Below are positions 41,493 to 50,426 of a stretch of DNA of 64,000 nucleotides, piece after piece. A program made the translations under genes and the position numbers. This DNA comes from Caulobacter soli. GTDB taxonomy: Bacteria; Pseudomonadota; Alphaproteobacteria; Caulobacterales; Caulobacteraceae. The DNA lies in contig NZ_CP049199.1 of assembly GCF_011045195.1 (NCBI RefSeq), positions 1,426,001-1,490,000 on the forward strand. Direction: 5' to 3'. Numbering within the stretch: position 1 is the stretch's first letter; every line of letters begins with the position of its first letter. The notes beneath the pieces are model-generated. The model was not told the origin of the DNA and searched no databases. It worked only from the letters and a program-made list of their open reading frames with translations.

Positions 41493-42242
41493 TCAGCGAG
41501 CGGCGTAGCGCAGCGTGTTGTTACGGTTGGACCGCAGGCGCATCGCCTGGGGGCCGACGGCGGTCGAGCCGGGTCCGGTGACCACGGTCTCGATGATCTT
41601 CTTGCTGGCGGTGTTCTGGACCATCAGGCTTTCGCCGACAGCGCCCGCCGCCATGGCCTTGCCTTGCAAGGTGAGCGCCACGCCGTCGTCCTCGTAGGTG
41701 ACTGCGACGATATCGCCCGCCTTGATGACCTGCGGGGTCGAGACGTCGCGCAGGCTGGCGGCCGCGCCCTGGCGCAGCGGGCGTTTGACGGTCATGCCGA
41801 TCAGGTCGTCGGCGTCGCGCGGGGCGTCCGACGGGCCGGCGGCGACCTTCATCCAGACCAGGTCCTCGGGCTGGACCATGTCGCCGGTCGACAGGCTGCG
41901 GGCGTAGGCAAGAACTTCCACATTGCCGCGCGAGGCGCCGGCCAGGCCGGCGTCCGAGCCGGAGCCCTGGCGGACGATGATGCGGCGAAGGCCGTTGCTG
42001 TTGTCCCAGTCCAGACCGGCCCGGCGGGCGGCGATCTGCACCGCGCCGGCGTCGAGCACGGCCGAGGGGCCCATGCGCGTGGCGATCACGACGCCCGAGG
42101 CCGCGCCGGCCCCTTCGAACAGCTCGCCCAGCGTGATCTTGCCGTCGGCGTCGGTGGTGTCGGATCGCAGCGACACCGGCTGGCCGGCCAGGGCCGGGGT
42201 GGCGATCAGCAGTGCGACAGCGGAAAGGACGAGGGCTTTCAT
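41493..42242 (-). CDS. flgA: Flagellar P-ring assembly chaperone FlgA
   Basis: The 249-residue protein has a signal peptide (LSAVALLIATPALAG) and, from about residue 105, a SAF-like domain with RSLSTGDMVQPEDLVWMKV, VKRPLRQGAAASLRDV and the FlgA ending AGAVGESLMVQNTASKKIIETVV. It assists FlgI polymerisation in the periplasm. The gene lies four bases after flgG and 14 bases before flgH on the same strand. Typical length for the family. Confidence 0.95.
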   Translation of the reverse strand: MKALVLSAVALLIATPALAGQPVSLRSDTTDADGKITLGELFEGAGAASGVVIATRMGPSAVLDAGAVQIAARRAGLDWDNSNGLRRIIVRQGSGSDAGLAGASRGNVEVLAYARSLSTGDMVQPEDLVWMKVAAGPSDAPRDADDLIGMTVKRPLRQGAAASLRDVSTPQVIKAGDIVAVTYEDDGVALTLQGKAMAAGAVGESLMVQNTASKKIIETVVTGPGSTAVGPQAMRLRSNRNNTLRYAAR

Positions 42243-42246
42243 GAGC

Positions 42247-43035
42247 TTACGACCTCAGGTTCGACGTGGCTTGGAGCATCTGGTCGGCCGTGGTGATGAC
42301 CTTGGAGTTCATCTCGTAGGCGCGCTGGGCGACGATCAGCGAGGTGATTTCGCTGACGGAGTCGACGTTCGAGGCTTCGGTGTAGTTCTGCAGCAGCGTG
42401 CCGAAGCCGGGCTGGCCGGGGGCGGCGATGTTGGCCGCGCCCGAGGCCGCGGTTTCCATGTACATGTTGTCGCCGATGGCCTCGAGGCCGCCTTCGTTCA
42501 TGAAGTTGGCCAGTTCCAGCTGACCCACCGTCTGCGGAACCGGGTTGCCTTCCATCTTCACCTGCACCAGGCCGGTCTTGCTGATGGTGGTGGCGACGGC
42601 GTTCTGCGGGATCGTGATGCCCGGCTGAACGGTGTAGCCGTCCTCGGTGACGATCTGGCCCTGGTCGTTGGTCGAGAAGTTGCCGGCGCGGGTATAGGCG
42701 GTCTCGCCCGAGGGCAGCAGGATCTGCAGGAAGCCCTTGCCCTGGATGGCCACGTCGAACTCGTTGTTCGTCATGGTGGGCGTGCCCTGCTCGTGGATGC
42801 GGTAGACCGAGCCGGCCTTCACACCGCCGCCGACCTGAACGCCCGTCGGCACCACGTTGCCGTCGCCCGAGGACTGCGAACCCGCCCGTTCGATGGTCTG
42901 GTAGATCAGGTCCTGGAACTCGGCCCGTCCGCGCTTGAAGCCGACGGTGTTCATGTTGGCGATGTTGTTCGAGATGACTTCGACGTTCAGCTGTTGGGCC
43001 GACATGCCGGTCGCTGCGGTGCGGAGAGCTTGCAT
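42247..43035 (-). CDS. flgG: Flagellar distal rod protein FlgG
   Basis: The 262-residue protein has the rod/hook N-terminal motif MSAQQLNVEVISNNIANMNTVGFK, the central FDVAIQGKGFLQI, and the C-terminal SLIVAQRAYEMNSKVITTADQM. Length and motifs are canonical. It builds the distal rod through the periplasm and is exported by the flagellar type III apparatus without a cleaved signal. It lies 13 bases after flgF. Confidence 0.97.
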   Translation of the reverse strand: MQALRTAATGMSAQQLNVEVISNNIANMNTVGFKRGRAEFQDLIYQTIERAGSQSSGDGNVVPTGVQVGGGVKAGSVYRIHEQGTPTMTNNEFDVAIQGKGFLQILLPSGETAYTRAGNFSTNDQGQIVTEDGYTVQPGITIPQNAVATTISKTGLVQVKMEGNPVPQTVGQLELANFMNEGGLEAIGDNMYMETAASGAANIAAPGQPGFGTLLQNYTEASNVDSVSEITSLIVAQRAYEMNSKVITTADQMLQATSNLRS

Positions 43036-43048
43036 CTGCGTCTATTCC

Positions 43049-43786
43049 TTACTGGACCTTGCCCATCCGCTCGACGGCGGACCGGGACAGTTCCGAGGTT
43101 TGATCCATCATCTTGGCCACGCTCTCGTAGGCGCGGTTGACCTCGATCAGCTTGGTGATCTGGGTGATTGATTGGACGTTGGAGGCTTCCAGCATGCCCT
43201 GGTGGATCGCGGCGTCGGGCGCGGCCTGGGGGCTGGTGTTGGTGGTGTTGCGATAAAGGTTGTCGCCGTCCTTGCGGAAGTCGGCCAGGTCGGTGGGGCG
43301 CACCACGGCGATCTTGCCGGCGCGCTCGGCGCCCTGGCTGACCGTGCCGTCGCGGGCGATGGTGACGGGACCCTTCAGCGGATCCAGCAGGATCTCGCCG
43401 CCGCCGTCGTCCAGCACGGGCTGGCCGTTCTGGGTGACCAGCTTGCCGTCGGGCGCCATGGTGAAGCGGCCGTCGCGGGTGTAGCGCTCGCCGCCGGCGG
43501 TCGAGACCTTGAAGAAGCCTTGGCCCTCCAGCGCCAGGTCGAAGTCGCCGCCCGTCTGGGTCAGGGCGCCTTGGCCGAAATCGCGCGCCACGCCGTCGTC
43601 CAGCACGAACTTCACGGGGTTCGTGCCGCCGGCGGTGCGGGCCGGTTTCGCCGGTTCAGTACGAACCATAAGCTGCTCGACCTTGAAGCCGGTCGTGTTC
43701 GCGTTGGCGATGTTATTGGCCACGATGTCGAGTTCGCGGCGCAGAGTCATCTGCCGCGAAAGTCCCACATACAGCGCGTTATCCAT
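43049..43786 (-). CDS. flgF: Flagellar proximal rod protein FlgF
   Basis: The 245-residue protein starts MDNALYVGLSRQMTLRRELD and has the rod motif IVANNIANANTTGFK, FDLALEGQGFFKV in the middle, and ITKLIEVNRAYESVAKMMDQT at the end. It heads flgF-flgG-flgA-flgH. A near-perfect sigma-54 promoter lies about 50 bases before its start, as expected for Caulobacter class III genes. It is divergent from fliL across 223 bases. Confidence 0.97.
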   Translation of the reverse strand: MDNALYVGLSRQMTLRRELDIVANNIANANTTGFKVEQLMVRTEPAKPARTAGGTNPVKFVLDDGVARDFGQGALTQTGGDFDLALEGQGFFKVSTAGGERYTRDGRFTMAPDGKLVTQNGQPVLDDGGGEILLDPLKGPVTIARDGTVSQGAERAGKIAVVRPTDLADFRKDGDNLYRNTTNTSPQAAPDAAIHQGMLEASNVQSITQITKLIEVNRAYESVAKMMDQTSELSRSAVERMGKVQ

Positions 43787-43834
43787 GACGGTTACCGAGA
43801 CGGCTGGCGCGACAAATGCGCCGCAAGTCTGCTA

Positions 43835-43849
43835 GCAACCCTCGTGCCA
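43835..43849 (-). promoter_or_regulatory. Sigma-54 promoter of flgF operon
   Basis: TGGCAC-N5-TTGC on the minus strand (TTGGCACGAGGGTTGCT in context) is an exact -24/-12 element. The transcript should begin near 43823, about 37 bases before the start codon. CTGCCGGGCAG at 43910-43920 could be an ftr-like activator (FlbD) site. Confidence 0.88.
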
Positions 43850-43956
43850 ACTCGAAAAGGTCAGTGATTTCAACGAACATGAAGGTTAACGCGGTCGTTG
43901 TGACGGAGTCTGCCGGGCAGATTCAGCCTGCGGCGAAATGGCCTTCAAAAGACATC

Positions 43957-43963
43957 GTTAACC
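43957..43963 (+). promoter_or_regulatory. CtrA-like half site upstream of fliL
   Basis: GTTAACC lies 47 bases before the fliL start. Class II flagellar promoters in Caulobacter carry TTAACC at -35 as the CtrA contact. The second half TTAAC is degenerate. Confidence 0.5.
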
Positions 43964-44009
43964 ATGCTCCACGCATGAGTAGATCCATAGATTCCAAGGA
44001 ACCGCGCGC

Positions 44010-44621
44010 GTGGCCAAGAAACCAGCCCAGGAAGCTCCCGCCCCCGAAGGCGAAGAGGGCGCCGTCGAGGGCGAAGCTCCGGCTAAGAAGAAGCCGCCGA
44101 TGATGATCATCATCGCGGCCGCGGCGGCCGTCGTGCTGATCGGCGGTGGCGTGACGGCGTTCCTGCTTTTGAAGCCCAAGCCCGAGGCCGCGGCCGAGAA
44201 GGGCCATGAAAAGCCGAAGAAGGAAAAGAAGAAGGAAGAGAAGGGCGGCCACGGCGAAGCCAAGGAGGGCGGGGCGCCCGCCGCCGGCGCGCCGGTGATC
44301 AAGGAAGGCCCGGACGGCGTGGTGTTCTACACCCTGCCGGACATCGTGGTGAACATGCAGGCCGCCGACGGCCGTTCGACCTTCCTGAAGCTGAAGCTGA
44401 CCTTCGAACTGCCCGACCAGGAGACGGCCGACAACCTGACGCCGAACCTCCCGCGTCTGCAGGACATGTTCCAGACCTTCCTGCGCGAACTGCGCCCGGA
44501 AGACCTCAACGGCAGCCAGGGCAGCTATCAGCTGCGCGCCGAGCTGCTGCGTCGCGTTAATCTGGTCGCCGCGCCTTCCAAGGTGAATGCGGTCCTGATC
44601 GAGGAGATGCTGATCAACTAG
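44010..44621 (+). CDS. fliL: Flagellar basal-body protein FliL
   Basis: The 203-residue protein starts with GTG at 44010, with AAGGA upstream. A Lys/Ala/Pro-rich cytoplasmic head precedes one membrane helix (MMIIIAAAAAVVLIGGGVTAF), a charged KPKKEKKKEEK linker and the conserved C-terminal periplasmic domain (VFYTLPDIVVNMQ, LKLKLTFELPD, LRAELLRRVN). It supports the stator around the motor. It is followed by fliM after 28 bases. A CtrA-like half site precedes it. Confidence 0.95.
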   Translation: MAKKPAQEAPAPEGEEGAVEGEAPAKKKPPMMIIIAAAAAVVLIGGGVTAFLLLKPKPEAAAEKGHEKPKKEKKKEEKGGHGEAKEGGAPAAGAPVIKEGPDGVVFYTLPDIVVNMQAADGRSTFLKLKLTFELPDQETADNLTPNLPRLQDMFQTFLRELRPEDLNGSQGSYQLRAELLRRVNLVAAPSKVNAVLIEEMLIN

Positions 44622-44649
44622 TCCTTCGGGGCTGGTTGAGGCGAACATC

Positions 44650-45783
44650 ATGGCGGACGAAATCGACGATCAGGCCGCGATGGCCCAGTGGGCCTCGGAG
44701 AACCCGCCGAGCGACGACGCCGGCGTGGGCGACAACCAGTTCGGCGACTTCAGCGGCGGCATGGGCGGCTGGGACGACGGCGGCGGCGACGGCATGGGCG
44801 CCGAGCGCATCTTGAACCAGGACGAGATCGACAGCCTGCTGGGCTTCGACATGTCCGGCGACGGCAATGACGACCGCACCGGCATCCGCGCCATCATCAA
44901 TTCGGCCCTGGTCTCGTACGAGCGCCTGCCGATGCTGGAGATCGTCTTCGACCGCCTGGTGCGGTTGATGACGACGTCCTTGCGGAACTTCACCTCCGAC
45001 AACGTCGAGGTCAGCCTCGACAACATCAGCTCGATCCGCTTCGGCGACTATCTGAACTCGATCCCGCTGCCGGCCATCCTGGCTGTGTTCCGGGCCGAGG
45101 AGCTGGACAACTACGGTCTGCTGACCGTCGACTCCAACCTGATCTACTCGATCGTCGACGTGCTGCTGGGCGGTCGTCGCGGCACCGCGGCCATGCGCAT
45201 CGAGGGCCGTCCCTACACCACCATCGAGCGGGTGCTGGTGCAGCGGATGGTCGAGGTGGTGCTGCACGACGCCAAGGCGGCGTTCGAGCCCCTGCATCCG
45301 GTGTCGTTCAGCCTGGACCGCCTGGAGACCAATCCGCGCTTCGCCGCGATCGCCCGGCCGGCCAACGCCGCGATTCTTGTGAAGCTTCGGATCGACATGG
45401 AAGACCGCGGCGGCAGAATCGAGCTTCTGCTGCCCTATGCGACCCTCGAACCCATCCGCAAGATGCTGCTGCAGCAGTTCATGGGCGAGAAGTTCGGTCG
45501 CGACAATATCTGGGAAGGCCACTTGGCCACCGAACTCTGGACCACGCAGATGGAGGTGCGCGCCGTGCTCGACGAACAGCAGCTGCCGCTCTCCAGAGTG
45601 CTGGACCTGAAGGTGGGCGACACCCTGATGCTCAACGCCACGCCCGACAGCCCGGTCGAGCTGCGCGCCGGTTCCATCCCGCTGACCCGCGGGCGCATGG
45701 GCCGCCGCAACCACTCGATCGCGGTTCGCGCCGACGCACCTCTCACCCCCGCGGCCAAGAAGGCGGTTCAGAAGCTGAAATGA
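44650..45783 (+). CDS. fliM: Flagellar motor switch protein FliM
   Basis: The 377-residue protein has the CheY-P binding motif LNQDEIDSLLGF at residues 55-66, preceded by an unusual 50-residue Asp/Gly/Ala-rich extension. The middle domain has LPMLEIVFDRLVRLMTTSL and VDVLLGGRRG, and the C-terminal domain has VLDLKVGDTLMLN. Canonical FliM is about 330 residues with the motif at the very N-terminus, so the extension is extra. It forms the rotor switch with FliG and FliN. Its end overlaps the DUF6468 gene by four bases. Confidence 0.96.
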   Translation: MADEIDDQAAMAQWASENPPSDDAGVGDNQFGDFSGGMGGWDDGGGDGMGAERILNQDEIDSLLGFDMSGDGNDDRTGIRAIINSALVSYERLPMLEIVFDRLVRLMTTSLRNFTSDNVEVSLDNISSIRFGDYLNSIPLPAILAVFRAEELDNYGLLTVDSNLIYSIVDVLLGGRRGTAAMRIEGRPYTTIERVLVQRMVEVVLHDAKAAFEPLHPVSFSLDRLETNPRFAAIARPANAAILVKLRIDMEDRGGRIELLLPYATLEPIRKMLLQQFMGEKFGRDNIWEGHLATELWTTQMEVRAVLDEQQLPLSRVLDLKVGDTLMLNATPDSPVELRAGSIPLTRGRMGRRNHSIAVRADAPLTPAAKKAVQKLK

Positions 45784-46385
45784 GCCTAGCGGCCATCGTC
45801 CTCAACGGTCTGCTCGCGGTGCTGCTTCTGGTGGCGCTGGGCTACGGCATGCGCCTGGAGCGCCGCCTGAAGGCCTTGCGTGACAGCCACGAGGGCTTCG
45901 CCAAGGCCGTGGCCGATCTCGACCGCGCCGCCATGCGCGCCGAACAGGGCCTGGCCGACCTGCGCGCCGCCACCGACGAGGCCGCCGACACCCTGGCCGA
46001 CCGCATCACCCAGGCCAAGGCCTTGGCCCTTCAGCTGGACGAGCGCTTGAACCGGCCGATCGTCACCCCGCCGCCGATCTCGGCCGGCCGCGCCGCCGTC
46101 GAGCAACGGCTGGCCGCCGAGAATCGTTTGGCCGCCGAGCCGCGTCCGATCCGCGCAGCCGAGCCCGAGGTTTCGCCGGAAACCCAGCGCCGCCTGCGCG
46201 CCGAGGACTTCGAGAAGCTGCTGGACCGCGAGTCCCGCATCCCCCGCGACGCCCCGCCGCCTTCCGCCGCGCGACCTTCCGCGCCAAAGGAAACCCCGCG
46301 TTCACGAGCGCGGATAGATGATGACCTGTTCGAGGGCCCGGAAGATCCGCCGCGCCCCGGTTCGACCTTTAGGGGCCGTCGATGA
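45780..46385 (+). CDS. DUF6468 membrane protein in the flagellar operon
   Basis: The 201-residue protein has an N-terminal membrane helix (IVLNGLLAVLLLVALGYGM), then a coiled-coil stretch (LRDSHEGFAKAVADLDRAAMRAEQ), and a charged, low-complexity C-terminus. It overlaps fliM and the MotE-like gene by ATGA at both ends, so the three are translationally coupled. It occurs next to fliM in many Alphaproteobacteria. Role probably in motor or basal-body assembly; unproven. Confidence 0.85.
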   Translation: MSLAAIVLNGLLAVLLLVALGYGMRLERRLKALRDSHEGFAKAVADLDRAAMRAEQGLADLRAATDEAADTLADRITQAKALALQLDERLNRPIVTPPPISAGRAAVEQRLAAENRLAAEPRPIRAAEPEVSPETQRRLRAEDFEKLLDRESRIPRDAPPPSAARPSAPKETPRSRARIDDDLFEGPEDPPRPGSTFRGRR

Positions 46386-47179
46386 AAAATGTTCCGCGCA
46401 TCCTGCCGATCGTCGGGGTCGCCGTGGTCGGCGTGCTGGCCGTCAACGCCCTGGCCGGCGCGAAATCCGTGCCGGACATGCTGAGCGGCGCCAAGGCCTT
46501 CGCCGAGGGCGTGGCCAAGCCTGACGCCAAGGGCGGCGAGGCCGCGACTTCGGCCGCCGACGCCGGCAAGGACGCCGCCGCGAAGGCCGCGCCGCCGCCG
46601 GTCTGCGCGCCGTCGTCGTCGGAACTGGCCAAGGAAGCCGGCCTGTCGCCCGCCGAGCTGCGGGTCCTGCAGAGCCTGGGCCAGCGTCGCGGCCAGCTGG
46701 ATCAGCGCGAGCAGGACATCGACGTCCAGCTGCAGCTGCTGTCCGCCGCCGAAGCCAAGCTCGACGCCAAGATGAAGGCGTTGAACGGCATGAAGGGCGA
46801 CATCCAGGGCCTGTTGGGCCAGGCCGACGCCCAGAAGGACGCCGAGGCCCAGCGCATGGTGCTGGTCTATTCGGCCATGAAGCCCAAGGACGCCGCCGCC
46901 CGCATGAGCGTGCTGGACGACAGCGTGCGCCTGCCGATCGCCTCGAAGATGAAGGAGCGCACGCTCTCGATGATCCTGGCCAACATGTCGCCGAACGACG
47001 CCAAGATCCTGACCGAGCGCCTGGCCAACCGCCTGTCGGCCGACGCCATCGCCAAGCAACGCGCCGCCCTGGCCGCCGCCGACAAGCCCGCCGCCGATCC
47101 GTCGACCCAGGCCGCGGCCGCGCCGCTGGCCGGCGGCAGCCCCGTCACGGGCAAGGCTGGGGCCAAGAAGGCCGGCTAG
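46382..47179 (+). CDS. MotE-like flagellar chaperone (MgtE_N-type)
   Basis: The 265-residue protein has an N-terminal signal-anchor (ILPIVGVAVVGVLAVNALAG), an Ala/Lys-rich linker, a coiled coil (QRRGQLDQREQDIDVQLQLL) and a C-terminal helical domain with the MgtE-N-like MKPKDAAARMSVLDDSVRLP and LANMSPNDAKILTERLA. That architecture matches MotE, which aids periplasmic MotC stability in rhizobia. It is coupled to DUF6468 and precedes the large repeat protein by 22 bases. The symbol is not assigned because Caulobacter motility lacks a MotC match here. Confidence 0.82.
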   Translation: MKNVPRILPIVGVAVVGVLAVNALAGAKSVPDMLSGAKAFAEGVAKPDAKGGEAATSAADAGKDAAAKAAPPPVCAPSSSELAKEAGLSPAELRVLQSLGQRRGQLDQREQDIDVQLQLLSAAEAKLDAKMKALNGMKGDIQGLLGQADAQKDAEAQRMVLVYSAMKPKDAAARMSVLDDSVRLPIASKMKERTLSMILANMSPNDAKILTERLANRLSADAIAKQRAALAAADKPAADPSTQAAAAPLAGGSPVTGKAGAKKAG

Positions 47180-47201
47180 GACAGGAGCGAAAGCGGGGGA
47201 C

Positions 47202-50129
47202 ATGAAGCTGGGGGCGACTCTGAGATCGGCCGTCGCGGCGATCTGCATCCTCGGGGTCGCGACCCCGAGCGTGTCGATCTCCGCCGCGCCGAGTCACGCC
47301 TCCAAGCCCGCCGCCAAGAAGTCGACCACGCAGAAGCCCGCGCCGCGAAAGGCCGCCGCCCGTCCGGCGGCCGCGCGTCCCGCCGCCGCGCCGGCGGGTC
47401 TGCAGATCCGGATCGCCCAGGCGCCGGACTTCACGCGGCTCGAATTCCCCGGCTCACGCGGCATGCAGGCCCACCGTGAAGGAACGACCGTCGTTCTGCG
47501 CTTCCCGCGCGACGCCAATCCCAACCTTTCGGCGCTCAATGTCGGCCCACCTCGTTGGGTGAAGGGCGGCCAGGCCCGTCATGTCGGCGGTGTGGTCGAG
47601 ATCGTGGTCGCGCTGAGCGATGACGCCGATTTCCGGGCCGGCAACGCCGACGGTGACGACTTCATCAACCTGTTCGCCCGCCCGGAGGCCGCCGCCGCTC
47701 CCGCGCCCGCCGCGGCGGTGATCGCGCAGCGTCCCAACCCGATGCCGGCGGGCGGCGTCGTGCCGGTCAAGTTCGCCAAGGTCTCGGGGCAGATCCAACT
47801 CAGCTTTGACTGGGCCAATCCGGCCGGCGCCGCCGTGTTCCGGCGCGGCGAGGCCGTCTGGGTGGTGTTCGACACGCCCGCGCGGCTGGACATCGGCAAG
47901 CTGCCGGCCAGCACGCCGCAGTACCGCAACATCCAGGCCTTCAAGGGACCCGACTATTCGGCCCTGCGCATCAGCACCCCGCAAGGCGCGCCGTTCTACG
48001 CCGACGGGATCGGCTCCAACTGGACGATCGCGCTGGGGGCGGGGACCCAGGACTCGCCCGACCTGATCCATGTGGCCCGCGACGACAACGCCACCCCCGC
48101 CACTCTGACCGCCAACGTGGCCGGCACGACCAAGGTCGTCTGGGCGGCCGATCCGGCGGTGGGCGATCGCATCGCCGTGGCTACGGCGCTGGCCCCGTCC
48201 AAGGGCCTGCCGTCGCGCCGAGACTATGTCGAGATGGCCTTGCTGCAGTCGGCCACGGGCCTGGCGGTGGAAAGCTATTCCGGCGACCTGCAGGTGACCG
48301 CCGACGGCGATATCGTTCGCATGGGCCGGCCCAAGGGCCTGTTGCTGTCCGCGTCGTCCAGCGGTCAGGCCCAGGCCGACGCCGGAGCCGGCGCGCCCCA
48401 GGCGATGTCGATGCCGGCCCTGATCGATCCCGAGCACTGGGCCAAGACCGGGTCCGGCGGCTTCATGGCCCGCTACGACGCCTTGCTGGGCGCGATTCCC
48501 GCCGCCGGCGGCGCCGACGGCAAGGGCGACGACACGGCCGCCCGCATGGCCCTGGCCCGCTTCCTGGTCGGCTCCAACCTGTCCTTCGAAGCCATCGGCG
48601 TGCTCAACGCCGCCGGCCGTGCTCACCAGACCCTGATGGGCGATGGCGAGTTCCGGGGTCTGCGCGGCGTGGCCACGGTGCTGGCGCGCCGCTACGCCGA
48701 GGCCGAGACGGATTTCGCCTCGCCGGTGCTGAACGACGATCCCTCGGCCGCCTTGTGGCGCGGCTACATCGCCAGCAAGACCGGCCAGTGGGTCGACGCC
48801 AACCAGCATTTCGTCGACGGCGCGCGCGCGCTCAACATGTTCCCGGCCCTGTGGCAGGCCCGCTTCCTGGGCGCCCAGGCCGAAGCGGCGGTCGGCGTCG
48901 GCGCGCCCGAGACCGCCATCCGCCTGATCAATCAGGCCCTGAAGCTGCCCAACATTCCGGTCGAGGACCAGTTGGAGCTGCGCCTGACCCTCGCCAAGGC
49001 CTTTGAGGCCAAGAACGACTCCCGCGCCCTGCCGATGTTCCAGGCGATTTCCAAGTGCGGCATCGACCGCCTGGCCGCGCCGGCGACCCTGCACGCCATC
49101 CAACTGCGCCTGGCCAAGGGCCAGATCAGCGCCGACGTCGCGGCCAAGGGCCTGGACGCTCTGCGCTTCCACTGGCGCGGCGACGGGGTCGAGCTGGACA
49201 CCATTCGCGCGCTGGGCCAGCTGCAGATCAAGCAGGGCCGTTATCGCGAGGCGCTGGAGGTTCTGCATTCGGCCAACAACGTGCAGTCCGACTTGCCGCA
49301 GGCCGTCGCCCTGCGCAACGACCTGAACGGCGCCTTCCGCACCCTGTTCCTCGACGGCCTGGCCGACGGCATGCAGCCGATCCAGGCGGTGGGGCTGTTC
49401 TACGACTTCCAGGACCTGACGCCGATCGGCGCCGACGGCGACCAGATGGTCCGCAACCTGGTGCGCCGCCTGGTCGACGTCGACCTGCTGGACGAAGCCG
49501 CCAAGCTGCTGAAATACCAGGTCGACAACCGCCTGAACGGCGTGCCCAAGGCCCAGGTGGCCACGGACCTGGCCTGGATCTACCTGATGGACCGCAAGCC
49601 CGAGAGCGCGCTGGACACCATCAACAACACCCGCACGACGGTCCTGCCGCCGGCTCTGAACGCCGAGCGCCGCCTGGCCACAGCCCGCGCCCTGATGGGT
49701 CTGGGCCGCTATGACGCGGCGCTGGAGGTGATCGAAGGCGACAAGAGCCGCGACGCCGAGGATGTGCGCGCCGAGATCGCCTGGAAGCAGCACACCTGGC
49801 CCCAGGCCGGCGCCCTGTACGAGCGTTCCCTGGCCGACCGCTGGAAGACGCCCGGCATCCTGAGCCCCGCCGACGAGTCCAAGCTGCTGCGCGCGGCCGT
49901 GGCCTTCAGCCTGGCCGACGACGACGCTTCGCTGGGACGCTTGCGCCAGCGCTACGGCGGCTTCGTCGACAACGCCCGCAATCCTGACGGCCTGCGCGTG
50001 GCCCTGGCCGGCGCCGATCCGGGCAGCCTGTCCAGCAGCGACTTCAGCAAGGTCACCGCCGACAACGAAGCCTTCAACGGCTGGGTGGCCAAGATGAAGG
50101 ACCGCTTCCGGGCCCAGGCCAGCAACTAG
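47202..50129 (+). CDS. Large secreted TPR-like protein in the flagellar operon
   Basis: The 975-residue protein has a signal peptide (VAAICILGVATPSVSISA) and a Lys/Ala/Pro-rich linker. About residues 65-165 are an AMIN-like strand region (LQIRIAQAPDFTRLEFPG). Strand-rich repeats continue to about 400, and then a helical-repeat array reaches the end (KTGQWVDANQHFVDGARAL, QGRYREALEVLHSANNVQ, GRYDAALEVIEGDKSRD), i.e. TPR-like. It is the last gene of fliL-fliM-DUF6468-MotE-like. The combination of a wall-binding AMIN-like module and a TPR scaffold fits a periplasmic motor or peptidoglycan scaffold; no known name. Confidence 0.8.
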   Translation: MKLGATLRSAVAAICILGVATPSVSISAAPSHASKPAAKKSTTQKPAPRKAAARPAAARPAAAPAGLQIRIAQAPDFTRLEFPGSRGMQAHREGTTVVLRFPRDANPNLSALNVGPPRWVKGGQARHVGGVVEIVVALSDDADFRAGNADGDDFINLFARPEAAAAPAPAAAVIAQRPNPMPAGGVVPVKFAKVSGQIQLSFDWANPAGAAVFRRGEAVWVVFDTPARLDIGKLPASTPQYRNIQAFKGPDYSALRISTPQGAPFYADGIGSNWTIALGAGTQDSPDLIHVARDDNATPATLTANVAGTTKVVWAADPAVGDRIAVATALAPSKGLPSRRDYVEMALLQSATGLAVESYSGDLQVTADGDIVRMGRPKGLLLSASSSGQAQADAGAGAPQAMSMPALIDPEHWAKTGSGGFMARYDALLGAIPAAGGADGKGDDTAARMALARFLVGSNLSFEAIGVLNAAGRAHQTLMGDGEFRGLRGVATVLARRYAEAETDFASPVLNDDPSAALWRGYIASKTGQWVDANQHFVDGARALNMFPALWQARFLGAQAEAAVGVGAPETAIRLINQALKLPNIPVEDQLELRLTLAKAFEAKNDSRALPMFQAISKCGIDRLAAPATLHAIQLRLAKGQISADVAAKGLDALRFHWRGDGVELDTIRALGQLQIKQGRYREALEVLHSANNVQSDLPQAVALRNDLNGAFRTLFLDGLADGMQPIQAVGLFYDFQDLTPIGADGDQMVRNLVRRLVDVDLLDEAAKLLKYQVDNRLNGVPKAQVATDLAWIYLMDRKPESALDTINNTRTTVLPPALNAERRLATARALMGLGRYDAALEVIEGDKSRDAEDVRAEIAWKQHTWPQAGALYERSLADRWKTPGILSPADESKLLRAAVAFSLADDDASLGRLRQRYGGFVDNARNPDGLRVALAGADPGSLSSSDFSKVTADNEAFNGWVAKMKDRFRAQASN

Positions 50130-50132
50130 AAA

Positions 50133-50426
50133 TCAGGCGGCGAGCGCCTTTTGGGTTTCCTTGGGCAAGCGCGCGATCACGTTGAGGAACGCCGCGGCGG
50201 TGGCGTCCGGATGCCGACGTCCCTGCTCCCAGCCTTTCAAAGTCGGCAGGGGAATCTTGTAGGCGTGCGAAAATTCCTGTTGCGACATTCTCAGTTGCTC
50301 GCGCAGGGAGCGAACATCCGGCGCCTCCACCACGTGTTCAAGCGCGCCTTTGCCCTTGCCGTCCGCATGATCCAGCGCTTCCTCGAGGCTGGCGATTAGG
50401 TCCTGTCCGAAGGTCGTGGTCATCAT
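50133..50426 (-). CDS. HTH antitoxin (HigA-like)
   Basis: The 97-residue protein has an XRE-type helix-turn-helix in its middle (LREQLRMSQQEFSHAYKIPLPTLKGWEQGRRHPD) preceded by an acidic N-terminal part. Order toxin-then-antitoxin with a four-base overlap, and this HTH type, fits the HigBA arrangement. The antitoxin neutralises the upstream toxin and probably represses the operon through a palindrome at 50794-50804. Confidence 0.88.
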   Translation of the reverse strand: MMTTTFGQDLIASLEEALDHADGKGKGALEHVVEAPDVRSLREQLRMSQQEFSHAYKIPLPTLKGWEQGRRHPDATAAAFLNVIARLPKETQKALAA

